From Meloidogyne chitwoodi (Eukaryota > Nematoda > Chromadorea > Rhabditida > Meloidogynidae), in the NCBI GenBank assembly GCA_015183035.1, contig JACZZP010000013.1, positions 1,798,001-1,862,000 on the forward strand: a stretch of 64,000 bases of DNA, in the 5' to 3' direction. Numbering within the stretch: the stretch's first letter is position 1; every line of letters starts with the position of its first letter. The position numbers and the translations under genes were made by a program. The notes under the pieces were generated by a model. It was not told where the DNA came from, ran no database searches, and saw nothing but the letters and a program-made list of their open reading frames with translations. Positions 1-11,900 of the stretch are shown piece by piece.

Positions 1-1
1 T

Positions 2-286
2 TCTAAAAATTATTGTTCAATTAATGACTCTTCTCTATTTGCAATAGGAGCAATGATAGGAGATCATTTTGTTCGTTATCTCGTTGGAGGGTCTTTATGT
101 ACAGCACAAACTTTAATTTTAAGAAATAATTTTTATCAATCTTTTCGTCAACCATTTCGGGTTTTATTTAAGAATAGATTGGAATGTTGTTGTTATTATT
201 ATAAAAATAAAAGAAGACAAAATTCAAAAGAAAAATTAAAATATTTAAGAACTAATTCTGCAACAACTTTAAAAGAAATTGTATAA
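2..286 (+). CDS. 3' end of an unrecognised gene (partial)
   Basis: An open frame enters from the left edge and runs to a TAA at 284-286 without a clear intron. It has a mildly hydrophobic stretch (around LFAIGAMIGDHFVRYLVGG), then a basic tail with a Cys/Tyr cluster (ECCCYYYKNKRR). That could be the last membrane segment and cytoplasmic tail of a receptor or channel, but no family motif is visible and I do not assign a function. The start and any upstream exons lie outside the window. It could also be a chance frame in AT-rich DNA, although the balanced codon use and length argue mildly for coding. Confidence 0.4.
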   Translation, partial: SKNYCSINDSSLFAIGAMIGDHFVRYLVGGSLCTAQTLILRNNFYQSFRQPFRVLFKNRLECCCYYYKNKRRQNSKEKLKYLRTNSATTLKEIV

Positions 287-797
287 TGTAAAAGTGAATT
301 CTTTTAATTTTTAAATACTCTCCCCTAATCTAAAGAAAAATATTGAATTTTTTAATACAACCAATTATAACTTTTATTTGTAATTTTATTTAAATTATAT
401 AAATTGTTTTTTTTCAATTTTTATTTAGAAAAGAAAATTTAAACTATTTGAATGTCATTTCCTCCTCTAATTTAAGAAAAATAATAATTTTATTGTGATT
501 TGTGTAAATCTTTTATCGCGCGCGAGCGTGGAAATGCATTTTCTTTAATTGGTGCGCTGAAAATTTGGCGATTTGAATATAAAAAACTTTGCTTTACTAA
601 GTTCTAGGTTAGAGAATAATTTAAATAATTCTAATGAACGAGGGCGTAGGCCGTGGTTCTTTGAGTTGATGATTGAGCTAACAACTTGAAAATATAAAAC
701 TTATATACTAAAGTTTAAAACTACAAATTTATTGGTATAAAAACAAAAAATTTTCGTTAACTCTTCACCTTCTTCATAACTCATCATTATCAACACT
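287..797. other. Intergenic gap, 5' flank of the MSP-like gene
   Basis: This is AT-rich spacer between the partial gene and the MSP-like gene. A short GC-richer patch lies near 515-560. I see no open frame, RNA gene or repeat here. Confidence 0.5.
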
Positions 798-1769
798 ATG
801 GACCGTCTACAACGAACAAACGCCAAGGCAATCTATATTTGTGCTCCTCAGGATCGACGTCATTCGCCTGCTCGACAAAATCAACGGAACCAAACAACAC
901 CTCAAGGACGTCCTACGACAAATCCAGTTCAAGGAAAATCCGGCAAAATAGTAGAATTAATACCGAACAAGTTCACAGTTGCGTCAACTGGTAGCCTGCG
1001 CACAATCGAGTTAAGGAATGGTGACGATGTAAGATTTTAATTTTTTTATTTATGATTATTTTATCTAAATAATGATTTTTTAGTCCTGTTTTGCCTTCCA
1101 TATTGCTGGTGGCGGGAGATTCTTCAAATGTTCTCCACTCTATGGTTACGTCGACAGCAACAACTTCGAAAGGATCCAAATAAAGCGGTTAGCTTCCGAG
1201 ATCAGCGAAGAAGGAACTATGAGAGTGGAGCTGATCAAAGTAAAGACTACACGAATACCGGCGAAGGAGGTGTTTGAGAGACATGTTGCAACGATCGCTC
1301 ATACCCTTGAGCTTAAGTATACTGCAATTCTGCCTGCTGAGCCTATAATCGTAATTCCCACGATTGCCGATTTTTCTCACAATGGTGGCATTGTGGAATT
1401 ATCCGTCACAAATACAACAAATAAGGTTAATTTAAAAAAATTTTTTTTTAAATTCCAAAATTTTTTTTAGTTGATGGCGTTTAGAAGTGACTGCTCGCAT
1501 CAGATGAACTTGTATACAATCAGTCCTCACTTCGATCATCTACCTGCTGGAGATACCAAAATAATCACAATTACAAGACAGGTTATTTTTTTTTTAATTT
1601 TTATAATTTTTTTTAAATTTTCTTATTTTTTCAGCCTGGCAATGTTGGTCAGGGCCAAAGTTTCGTCAACTTGTTCTTCAACAACTCTAAAGGCTTGCGA
1701 ACTGAAGCGGAAGAATTCCCTAGCGGACGTGTGGACCATTATGTCGTCATAGGACTGAATGCTAAATAG
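798..1769 (+). CDS. Two-domain major sperm protein (MSP)-like protein
   Basis: Four exons join in frame: 798-1028, 1084-1425, 1471-1581 and 1635-1769, giving 272 aa. After a basic, Gln/Arg-rich N-terminus (residues 1-45) there are two immunoglobulin-like MSP folds. The first (about 46-135) reads KIVELIPNKFTVASTGS, then CFAFHI and KCSPLYGYVDSN. The second (about 155-270) reads LMAFRSDCSHQMNLYTISP and ends in VDHYVVIGL. Nematode MSPs and MSP-domain proteins form filaments or bind FFAT-like partners, and sperm MSP drives amoeboid motility. Sperm MSPs are single-domain and about 126 aa, so this is a larger cytosolic MSP-domain protein and not a canonical sperm MSP. Partner and tissue cannot be read from sequence. 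The start is the first in-frame ATG. Confidence 0.85.
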
Positions 1770-2021
1770 AAGAGAAAGAAAATGAACAAGATATTATTTT
1801 TTATTAAAAAATGTTCATTTTTCTCTACTAAATAATTATGTGATTTATACAAAATGTATGTTGTAAATTTATTTAATTTAATAAAATTGTTTGGGTAAAA
1901 TTTTTAAATTTCTGTTTTTTTCTTGACTTGTGAAAACTTGAAATCCCTACAAAATTTTATCCATCTAAGTTTTCATTTGAAAATTTTATAATTATTAAAA
2001 TAAGTTTACTCACTTTAGGTA

Positions 2022-2064
2022 CATACCCCATTTATTCGCAAAAGAAAAATATTTTCCTTCTGTT
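2022..2064. repeat. Single end of the ACCCCATTTATTCG repeat family
   Basis: The motif ACCCCATTTATTCGCAA occurs here and again at the ends of two small inverted-repeat elements inside KDM5 introns (about 42018-42105 and 43985-44070). Only one end is obvious here, so this is probably a decayed or solo copy. Confidence 0.5.
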
Positions 2065-2231
2065 TTTTCAGTTTTTTAATCTCACATTTTATCAAATTTT
2101 CTTCTTAAAAAAAATTTTTTTTATGTTAGATTAACATCTCGAGAACCAAAAACAACACAAATAGCAATAATCTTCAATTGCATTAGGCCAAAATATTTAT
2201 TTTCAAATTAAACAAATTGTTCATTAATTTT

Positions 2232-2956
2232 GGGTACAGCCCGACTAGTCGCCGGCCGACTTGTCGCGACCGACTTGTCGCGACTTATTAGTCGCCGGCC
2301 GATTAGTCGCGAGGCCGATTAGTCGCCAGCCGACTGGCCGCGACTGCCTATTTTTAAATTTTTTTTAATTTTTTCTCATTCCATTATAGAAACTACTAAT
2401 TGTAAATATTCTTAAATTTTTTTACCTTTGTAATTCATTCTATATTTTTACAACATGTATATAAATTAGAGACCGGCTCTGGGCGGATCCCGCGCGGGAT
2501 TTTGCAGGATCCAGCACCTGCACTCCCGCACTTTTTTGGATTTGTGGGATTTTGCGGGATGCGGGATTTTTGCGGGATTAGTCCCGCAGATACTGTCCCG
2601 CATCGCTTTAAAAAAAATTCTGCATGCGGGATCCCGCAAATGCGATTTTGCCGGTCTCTAATATAAATCCTTGTTTAGTTTTAAAAAGTGACTGACTACC
2701 ACACTTTGAGTTTTAAAATTTTTTTAACTATAACAAAAGTGTTTAGTTTCAACAAAGTGACTGACAACCACCCTATTAAATAAATGTTTTTATTTAAAAA
2801 TATATTATTAATGTTTTTGTTGGTAGAATTAAATTTGCATAAAAATAGGCAGTCGCGGCCAGTGACTAATCGGCCTCGCGACTAATCGACCGGCGACTAA
2901 TAAGTCGCGACAAGTCGGTCGCGACAAGTCGGCCGGCGACTAGTCGGGCGTGTCCC
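2232..2956. mobile_element. Mutator-type (MULE) MITE with ~120-bp inverted repeats
   Basis: The arms 2232-2350 and about 2845-2956 are near-perfect inverted repeats rich in CGACTAGTCGCC / TTAGTCGCGAGG words, far richer in GC than the surroundings. The element is bounded by a perfect 9-bp direct repeat, ATTAATTTT, at 2223-2231 and 2957-2965. Long terminal repeats plus a 9-bp target duplication are typical of Mutator-like elements. There is no transposase frame, so it is non-autonomous. Its centre carries a separate nested element (2467-2660). Confidence 0.8.
2467..2660. mobile_element. Nested hAT-type MITE inside the MULE MITE
   Basis: The terminal inverted repeats are TAGAGACCGGC and GCCGGTCTCTA. 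They are flanked by the perfect 8-bp duplication ATATAAAT (2459-2466 and 2661-2668). The TAGAG end and 8-bp target site fit the hAT superfamily. The interior is GC-rich and built from GCGGGATTTTGCGGGAT-like words. Its position between the arms of the 2232-2956 element shows it inserted later. Confidence 0.8.
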
Positions 2957-3209
2957 ATTAATTTTAAATGAAGATAAAAATTTTATAAAAATTCATAGAA
3001 TATTCCAAAGAGATTCAGGAATATTGATTGTAATTTATTTAATAATCGTTGGAATTTTTTTGATTTCTGATGAAGAAATTGTATTGAGATTTTTTTTCAA
3101 ATTTGTACAAGTTTAGAATGTTCATATGTTAATTTTAAAATCGAATTACAAAACAAACTGAACAAAATACCCAATAAACGTTTTCCCTCATCAATTTTTA
3201 ATATTTAAC

Positions 3210-3252
3210 GCATGTAGGATCAGTAAATGCGATTTAACTAGTCTCTAATTTA
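3210..3252. repeat. Relict end of the nested hAT-type MITE family
   Basis: The stretch AAATGCGATTTAACTAG followed by TCTCTAAT closely matches the right end of the 2467-2660 element (AAATGCGATTTTGCCGG, TCTCTAAT). No left end is visible. It lies just upstream of the PUS7 start codon, so it may lie within the promoter or 5' UTR. Confidence 0.6.
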
Positions 3253-3263
3253 TAGTTTATTAA

Positions 3264-5569
3264 ATGATTTTAAATAACATTTCTGAATATTCATCTAATG
3301 AAGATTGGTCAGAATTAAAATGTATTTTAAAACGGCTTTACAGTGATTTTATTGTAATCGAGATTCCACGTGATGGAAAGATTTTGGAACCAAAGTCTAC
3401 TGATAATGTCTGCTCTGATGAAGAAGAGAAAGAAGAAAAACATGCAGATGTTGTAAAATTACCAAAAGAATTAGAATGCATAAATGAACAAATTTCTAAA
3501 TTTGCTCAAATAGTAGAAGGTGAAATTGATGAATGCATTGTTGATTTGAAGGTTTATTTTTCTTTTTATTTATTATTTTAATGATCTTTGAGGAATTCGA
3601 CAAAGATGTACGCAAACAACTTTATGGATTTATTAAAAACAATTATGGTACTGCATTGAGCACAGATTGCAAAGATGGAATTTTGGCTGTTAAAAAAGCT
3701 AAATGGTTTATTTTATTATACGATATAAATGTTTGAAAATCTTATCGATTACATTATTTTGCAAATTTTTTAAAATTAAACGATGAGTTTGTTTAGCTTC
3801 AAAAAAGTTTTTGGATGATTTTCATATTATGCTTTTAATAGATTATTAAAAGATTATATTTAATTTTATAGGAATGATCCAGATAAAAGAAAACGGAAAT
3901 TTTGGCCTTCGGATAGAGGAGACTATTTACATTTTACAATAACAAAAGAATTTATGGATACCAACACTTGTATAGATTTGATTGCGAGCAGATTAAAGTT
4001 TGTAATCTTTTTTATTTCAAGTTGAAAACCATTCGTATTTATCTTATTCAAATTTTTAAAAGATTTAAAATGTTCTTTTCTTTCTAGTTTAAAACCTTCA
4101 CTTTTCTCAGTTTCTGGATCAAAAGATCGTCGAGCTATTACTGTTCAAAGAGTTTGTGCTTATCGAATAGACAAGAAACGTCTTTGCAGACAAAATTTTC
4201 GTCACCTTTGGCTCTCTGATTTTACGTATTCAAAAACTAAATTAGAATTGGGAGATGCAACTGGAAATCGTTTTTCTATTATTTTAAGGTTTTTACTTCA
4301 ATAAAATTTAAAAAAGTTTTGTTATTTAGAGATATTGATGACAATTTCAACCAAGAAGAATTTAATAATCGAGTAGAAATATGGAAAACAACTGGATTTC
4401 TAAATTATTTTGGTTCTCAGCGTTTTGGTGCTTGTGGCGTACAGACAGCTGAAATTGGACGTTTAATTCTAAATCAAAAATGGGAGGAAGCAGTTAAAGC
4501 TTTGCTTGCACCAAGGTCTGATACTTCAGAGAGAAGTTTGTTATTAGTTGGTTTTTAATTGCTTTTCCATTTTATTTCTTTGATTTAAAGTTTTTTAGAA
4601 ATATTTTCTAGTAAATGAATGTCTCAAACACTTTACTGATTCTGGTAATGCAAAAGAATCCCTTAAACTTCTTAATCATCGATCAGCCGTTATTGAACGT
4701 TCTTTACTTATTTTTCTGTCAAAGTATTCAAATGGTTATAAAGGAGCATTATTGGCTTTGCCAAGAAATGTGAGGACAATGTATCTTTTTAAAATTAAAA
4801 AAAAAATATTTTAATAATTTTAAGATATGTTCATGCTTATCAAAGTGCCGTTTTTAATAATATTGTTTCGAGGTTTTTATTTTGAAATACTATATTAATA
4901 AACAATATTTAGACGTAAAAAGATGTTTGGTCTTAAATATTTAACTGGTGATTTGGATATTGAAGGAAAAGTAATAAATGAGGAGCAAGTCAATAAAATT
5001 GAAAATGTTTGTCTACCTCTTCCATCATTTGAAAATAAACTGCCTGAAAATGAAGGTTTTTTCTTAATCTAAATTCGGAGAAATTATTTATTTTGATTCA
5101 GTTGGTGAATGGTATAAACAAATTGCAAAGGAAGACGGAATTGATTATGAATCCTTCAAAAAAATTGAAAGGTTTATTATTTTTTTATATTTTCGTACAA
5201 ATTTTTAGTCAAAAAACATTATCTATTTCTAAAATTTAAAAATATAAAAACATATTTAGACATTTTGGTCTCGGAAATGTCTATCGCCCATTCATTCAAA
5301 AACCCCAAGATGTTTCCTGGAAGTTACTTAATTATTCATTTCGAGATGAGCCACTTCAAAATTGTGAATTTATTCCAAAAAACGAATTAAATGAAATTAA
5401 AAATGAGAAAATTAAAGAAGAAAATGAAGAAAATACCAAAAAAGCAATAAAACTAGAATTTATTCTTTCTTCAGGGACTTATGCAACAATTGCTTTAAGG
5501 GAACTAATGCGAGTAGATTTTAGCAAAGAATCACAAAAAGAAATGGAATTGGCCTGTTCAAATAATTAA
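3264..5569 (+). CDS. PUS7: tRNA/RNA pseudouridine synthase, TruD/PUS7 family
   Basis: Ten exons join in frame: 3264-3551, 3593-3705, 3872-3997, 4088-4288, 4330-4546, 4599-4780, 4825-4872, 4913-5055, 5102-5171 and 5260-5569, giving 565 aa. The family catalytic motif appears as SVSGSKDRRAITVQRV, containing the catalytic Asp. Further family blocks are NYFGSQRFGACGVQTAEIG, YVHAYQSAVFNNIVSR and, near the end, SSGTYATIALRELMRVD. The enzyme isomerises uridine to pseudouridine in tRNA and some mRNA. The N-terminus (about 95 aa, acidic) is shorter than in human PUS7 (661 aa). The first intron ends at TTTGAG instead of the usual TTTTAG, so that junction is the least certain. CDC16 follows 258 bp downstream on the same strand. 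Confidence 0.93.
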
Positions 5570-5827
5570 AGATGAAAAATAAGAGATTATTTATAAAATA
5601 ATTATTTAATTTAATATTTTTTTCAGCAAATCATACAGTGAGTCTTTTCCCTTTTTTTAAAATAATTTGTTAAATTTTAATCAAGTTGAGCAATTTTTTA
5701 TTATTTATTCTATTTAAAAATTTTGTTCTATTTTAATTAAATTTTGTTTTATTTTTTAATGGTATAATTAGCCAAATAATTCTCTTTTCTTAATCATAAA
5801 TTTAGCAATTTTAAATTGTACCCCAAG

Positions 5828-8792
5828 ATGAGCCGTAAATTAAACGTTCTCAACGTACCTGAAGAAATAGAAGATGAAGATCACCAAGATGCAATGGAGG
5901 GAGGAAGTAATACTTCAAATAATTTGCTAAATGTAAAAGAAATTGAACAATTGGTAGAAGAACATTTAAAAAGTGATGACTGTCACACAGCTGCCTTTTG
6001 GGCAGAAAAATTGTTAGCAATGTGTAGAAGACAAGGTGATCGGTCTTTATGTGAACATCTACCTCAAATTGCTAAATATTTAGCTGTAAGTTTTATTTTA
6101 AATTTTAAGATTATTAATTTTGCAATTTTTTAAGGTATTAACAGCAGCAAGAGCTTGGCAAACAATTGTTACTCTAGTCGAACGTCATGACCTTTTTTCC
6201 AAACATTTGATATTTGCATTTTTTAATGTTAATGCTCTCTTCAATAAAGAATTGTTTTCTGAAATTATTGCTCTTCCTATAGGACATTTGGTTTTTCTTT
6301 TAAATTTTTTAAATTAAATCTATTTTTTTAGTGTCACTGGGAGGGTGTCCCCTGTATCACTCATGATACAGCAACACATATATCCGCTCACAATGATGGA
6401 GCACGAAATCCTCAAATCTGTATAAAACTTGATGAACTGGTCAAAAATAATAAATATGATGCCCGCCTTTTATTTTTGCTTGCCAAAACTTATTTGATGG
6501 TTCAAAATCGGCCAGCAGCAGCAAGCTGTTTAAAGTTTTTTTTAATTTTTTTATAAAATTTTTAATAATTATAAAAGACATTGTCTTTTGGCTAACCCTT
6601 ACTGCAGCGAAGCTCTTCATCTTGCCATAGATTCACGACTTTTGAAGGCAGGTGAACTCCAAGAAATTATTGGTTCTTCTTCCGCTGCTGTAAATATGTC
6701 TGGCAGTCGAATTATTTGTCATTTGCTTGAAGTTTATGATATCAATGTGAGCTAATAACTTTTTAATTGTGTTTTTGGTTAAAGGCATTTCCTGTCTTCT
6801 TATTTATAATTAATTTTAAAATTGGATCTTTTCTACATATTTTTCAGAGAGAAACGAGTACATTTTCTGCAAATTCCGTACGTTTAGCTTCATTGCTTTC
6901 TGATGATCTCTCATTCCAATCAGCCAATGCCTTTAGACTTTATAGTCAGGGAAGTGTTCGTGAGGCTTATAACATTACTTGTACAATTATGCATGAATTT
7001 GGTTATTACAGCGTTAGTTTTAAATTTTAAAATTTCAATTTTTGAAGTTTAATAATACTTTTTTAGAAATGTTTTTTGGTTCATATTGGCTGTTTGGTTT
7101 ATTTAAGTAAAAAAAGTGAACTTTATCAACTTGGTCATTCAATGGTTAAACTTCAACCTGAACGAGAAATTACTTGGTACACAGTTGGTTGTTATTACTA
7201 TGCAACAGGGCAATATACAACTGCGAAAAAGTTTTTGAGTTTTGTTTTAATTAAATTTTTTTAACTAATAATTTTATTAAAATTAAGATAAATGCACAAC
7301 AATGAATTCTGGTTTTGGTGAGGGGTGGTTAGCTTATGGACACACTCTGTTTTATATTGACGAACATGAACAGGCGATGAATTGTTATCTTCGAGTACTT
7401 TTTTGAAATTTATATTTTTAACTTTTTGACAATTTTTTTCCTTCTTCAAATTTTTAGGCTTCAAGAATTCTTGAAGGTCATTTTGAGCCACTTTTATATA
7501 TTGCTGTTGAATATTGTTTTGGCAATAATTTTAAATTGGCTAATGATTTTTTACATGATGCTGAAATTGTAGCTGGTGCAAATGCTATTGTTTTGCATGA
7601 ACAGGGCACAGCAGCCTTTGTGGAACATAATTTTAAAAGTTTTCTTTTTTTTTATCAATTAAAACGATTTTTTTTTTAAGAAGCTGAAAATATTTTTATG
7701 GAAGCATTAAGGCTAATAACTCACAAAGATATTGGAGAGTCTCTACAACAATTAATGTCTGTTGAAATTAGCGATTTTTGGGAACCACTTCTTAATAATC
7801 TTGGTCATTCACTGCGAAAGTTGGGCAAATATACGCAAGCTATTACAGTGCATAGGTTTTAATTAAATTTTTTTTAATATTTTATTTTTTGTTAATTAGA
7901 AAAACACTCATTCTTGGAACTAGCAAAGTAGATGCTTGGGCTTGTATTGGTGTCTGTTACGCATCTATGGTGACAAAATTGGCTGAAGCTGGGACCACTC
8001 CTTTATATATTTTAAACTCTAGCAGTTCTAAATACATTGACAACAGTATGGAAGCATTAAACAAAGCATTAGCATTAAAACCTGGTGATGATTTGATCAA
8101 AATGGCGCTAGAAAAAGTTATGCAATTTGCAGCAGATCAAACTCTTCAAGAGCCTTTCTTTTTGGACACGAGAGATGAAAATATGGACACAATGTTTGAA
8201 TCAAGTATATTAAAACAATCACATGGTAAACGGACAAGAAGATTGCCTTCAAGAGGACTAGACAAATTAGATCCAAATACAACATGTAGTCGAATGACGA
8301 TGGAAGTTGAAGAAGAAGACTGCAGTGATAATAATAATAATAATACAAAAATTATTGGTTCACCAAAAGGTTTGTTAATATAATTTAGCCAATTTCTTAT
8401 TAAATAATATATTAAATTAATTCAAAATGTTCCGTAAAACTTTATTATAAAAGAAAAAGAATATATTGCGTGTTTGTCAAACAACAAAAAGAGGGGGTAA
8501 AGCACAAATAATGCTTTAATTAAAAAAATAAATTTACATTTAAGAGATGTGGTTAAGAAGAAGATTGGCAATTAATATTAGAATTAATTATTTATTATAA
8601 AATTTAATTTTTATTTTTTTTATTTTTGTTCTTTTATCCATAATAATACACGCAGGTTGTTCATCCCCTGTTAGTAGTATATCTTCAGTCAATCAACAAA
8701 CAGTACAACAACGTTTGATAGTTACAACAGCAACACCATCTACAACTACACTTACATCACCAATATTTTCAATAACGAATCCGACGTCTTAA
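5828..8792 (+). CDS. CDC16: Anaphase-promoting complex subunit 6 (CDC16), TPR protein
   Basis: This is a scaffold subunit of the APC/C ubiquitin ligase that drives mitotic exit (emb-27 in C. elegans). Exons: 5828-6085, 6135-6290, 6332-6534, 6578-6746, 6848-7012, 7067-7238, 7288-7394, 7458-7638, 7681-7855, 7900-8369 and probably 8656-8792. TPR-like helical repeats run through most of the protein. Clear family blocks are [41 protein letters not shown] and [19 protein letters not shown]. The ATG at 5828 is the first one in the frame. The last intron (8370-8655) is several times longer than the others. Its splicing adds a Ser/Thr-rich tail ending ITNPTS, while read-through would stop at 8383 after GLLI. 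Both ends are compatible with the frame. Confidence 0.92.
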
Positions 8793-8983
8793 AAAATTTT
8801 TATTTTTTTTCTCAATTTTTTATATTTTTTTTAAAATTGTTTATGTTAGTACATATTGTTGTATATTTTAATTAAAAAAATTAATCTTATTTTTAAGAAT
8901 TTTTTGATTTTGCTGTTTTTTCGGCTAAAATATTATTTAAATAATTGACTAATTTTTAATTTTAATAAATTAAGAAAAAAAAT

Positions 8984-11900
8984 ATGGCTCTTCGTGGTGA
9001 AACAAATTTATTCACACCATGTCAAACTCTTGGTCTTTTTTGTTCAAAAGGTTTAAATTTATATTTTATTTAAAAAAAAATAAATTGATTTGAATTTAAG
9101 TTCCTCCTGCATTTACCTCTCAATCATCAAATACAGAAAGTACCGATGGAATAATTGTTTGTGCTATAGAGAATCAATTATGTTTTTATTCAAGCAAACA
9201 TCTCCGCTTTGCTTTCCCATGCCCACCGGTTGATACTGAAATTACTGCAGTTGCTATTGATCAAAAAAGGACTTATGCTGCTTTTGGATTTTTTGTAGCA
9301 ATTATTAAAAATCATCAATACAAGGTTTCTAAATTTGCATATTTTTTTGGCTCTCTACTTTTTATCTATTTTTTATTAAAAAATATTTTTAATATTAAAA
9401 GATTGAACGTCGTTTAATTATTGGAAATGGTGGACCCAAAATGCTTCTTTCTTTTAGTGATATTCTTGTTGTTGTTGACAAAGGCAATACAATTAATGTT
9501 TATAATACTGAAAATGGCAATTTAATTGTTCAATTGGATAGTCCATTATCGTTTAATATTACTTCAATTTTACATCCTCACACTTATTTGAACAAGGTTA
9601 ATTTAAATTTATAGAATATGTCAAAGTAATTTTACAATCTTTTTTAGATATTGGTAGGCTCTTCCGATGGTCGAATGCGTATTTGGAATATAAAAAGTGG
9701 TAAATTGATTCATGAATTTGATTCTTTGGGAGATGATTTGGCAATTTGTGTACTTGAACAATCACCAGCTATTGATGTAGTTGGAATTGGAATGTCAAAT
9801 GGAAAAATTTTATTGAAAAATATAAAGTTTGATACTCTAATTTGTTCGTTTTATCAATCAGGGCAAATTACGGCATTGGCATTTAGGTTAGTTTTTTTTA
9901 TATTTTTTTATTGTTTAATCCGATGAATTTAAAGAAAATTTAAGAACGACTTAAAATTTTTGAAATTTTTATTTTATTATTTGTTTTCAGAACGGATGGT
10001 GTAGATACACTTGTTAGTGCCAATTCTGAAGGCTCTATAGCTATTTGGGATTTAAATGAACGTATTTTAATTGGTCAACTCACTCAAGCACATCAATCTT
10101 CAATTACTTGGTTAAATTTTCTTTTGGGCCAATCCTTTTTGTTAAGTGCTGGAGAGGACAATAAACTTGTCAAATGGGTTTTTCGTAATGAAAATTCTCT
10201 TCCAGAAGTTCAAACTTGTCTGAATGGTCATTCCGAACCAGTAAGAAGGATTTTTAAAAATTAAAAAAAATAAATAAAATATTTTAAGGCAACAACAATT
10301 AAATTCTTTGAGGATGATTTATTTGTTTCTTCTAGCCAAGACGGACATGTTCGTCAATTCGATTGTGTAAAAACTTCAAATTGTAAAGATTTTGGTCTTG
10401 CTAGAGAAGTTAGAAGGTTATTATCTATTTTTATTTTTTTAATATTTATTTATTTTTTAGAGGGGATATTGGAAAAGACCGTTTTATTGACATCACTTTA
10501 GAGCCAATTTTACAAATGGAATTAAGTAACGGTCGAGAGGCAGTTTGGGATAATGCTGTTTGCAGGTTTTTTTATTTATTTATTTATTTAAATTTTTAAT
10601 TAATTTATTTTAGACATTCAAATTCTCCACTTGTTTCAACATGGAGTACTCGATATAAAAAGAGAGGACGTCATTTGGTTATTTTTTTTTTAATTTTATT
10701 CTTTATTTGTCTTAATTTCCAGCTTTATCATGAACGTTTTAGTAAAGATCCAAACCTATTAAATTCTTTTGCTTCATCAATTTATTTAAGTAATTGTGGA
10801 AATTATGTTTTAATTGGATATTCATCTGGACATGTAGACATTTTTAATATGCAAAGTGGAAAATATAAATTCTCTTTGGAATCCAAAAAATGTTTGGAAA
10901 ATTCTAATAAAACTAAAAATGATTCTCGAGCACATGAAGCATTAGTGGCTGGTGTAGTTTTGGATATTCTTAATCGTAATGTAGTAACTGGTTCTGCCGA
11001 TGGAAAAATTTATTTTTGGAAATTTGGACAACCTGCTCCTCTGTTATGTTCAATAATGAAAGTTGCAGCAGCTGTACAATTATTTCGTTTGGATTTGTTA
11101 ACTTCTTTATTAGCTGTTGGTTTGGCAAACGGTGAAGTTGGAGTTGTGGATATTCTTTGCAGGTTTTTTTAATTTTAAGGAGAATTTTGGATCAGAGAAA
11201 CATATTGAAATAATTTATGAATTTTAGATAAGTATAGTATTTGTAATAAATAAAATATTTAAAATTAAATATTTTTTTAGACGGTTGGCTAGACGTTTTA
11301 GTCATTTATCTTGTACTGATTGGCCAGAAGGAAGTGCATTGACTGCATTAGAATTTTCAACTGATGGAAAATGGCTCTTGTCAGCTGATAATCAAGGATT
11401 TGTCAAAGTTTTTTAATTTATTTTTAAATTTTATTAAAAACAATTTAAAGGTTTGGGATTTACCTTCCGGTCTTCTAATCGACGTTGTTTATCATTCAAA
11501 TCCTTGTATAGCAATGGCATTTAATCCAAAAGGGAATTTACTTGCTACTTGTCATGAAGGTAAACGTGGTATTTATCTTTGGGCAAATAAATTATTATAC
11601 TCTGCTGCGACAAAAATATGTGTAGAAGAAAGAAATAGTAACAAAGTATCAATTTTATTTAAAAAAAATTAAATTTATTTTTAAAAATTCTTTTTTAACA
11701 GTTAGATGAAAATATTCCTTTAACTTCTCTTTCATTACCTGATATTATTCAACAAAAAGAAGGAAAATTTTTAGAAGACGAAAAAGAAGAAGATGTACAA
11801 ATTGTTGTTGATTCTACATATTCATCACAAGAAGAACGTGTAGTTATGATTGATGAAGAAGAGGAAGAAGATGAGCAAACTAGTGGTGGTGAATGGGCAA

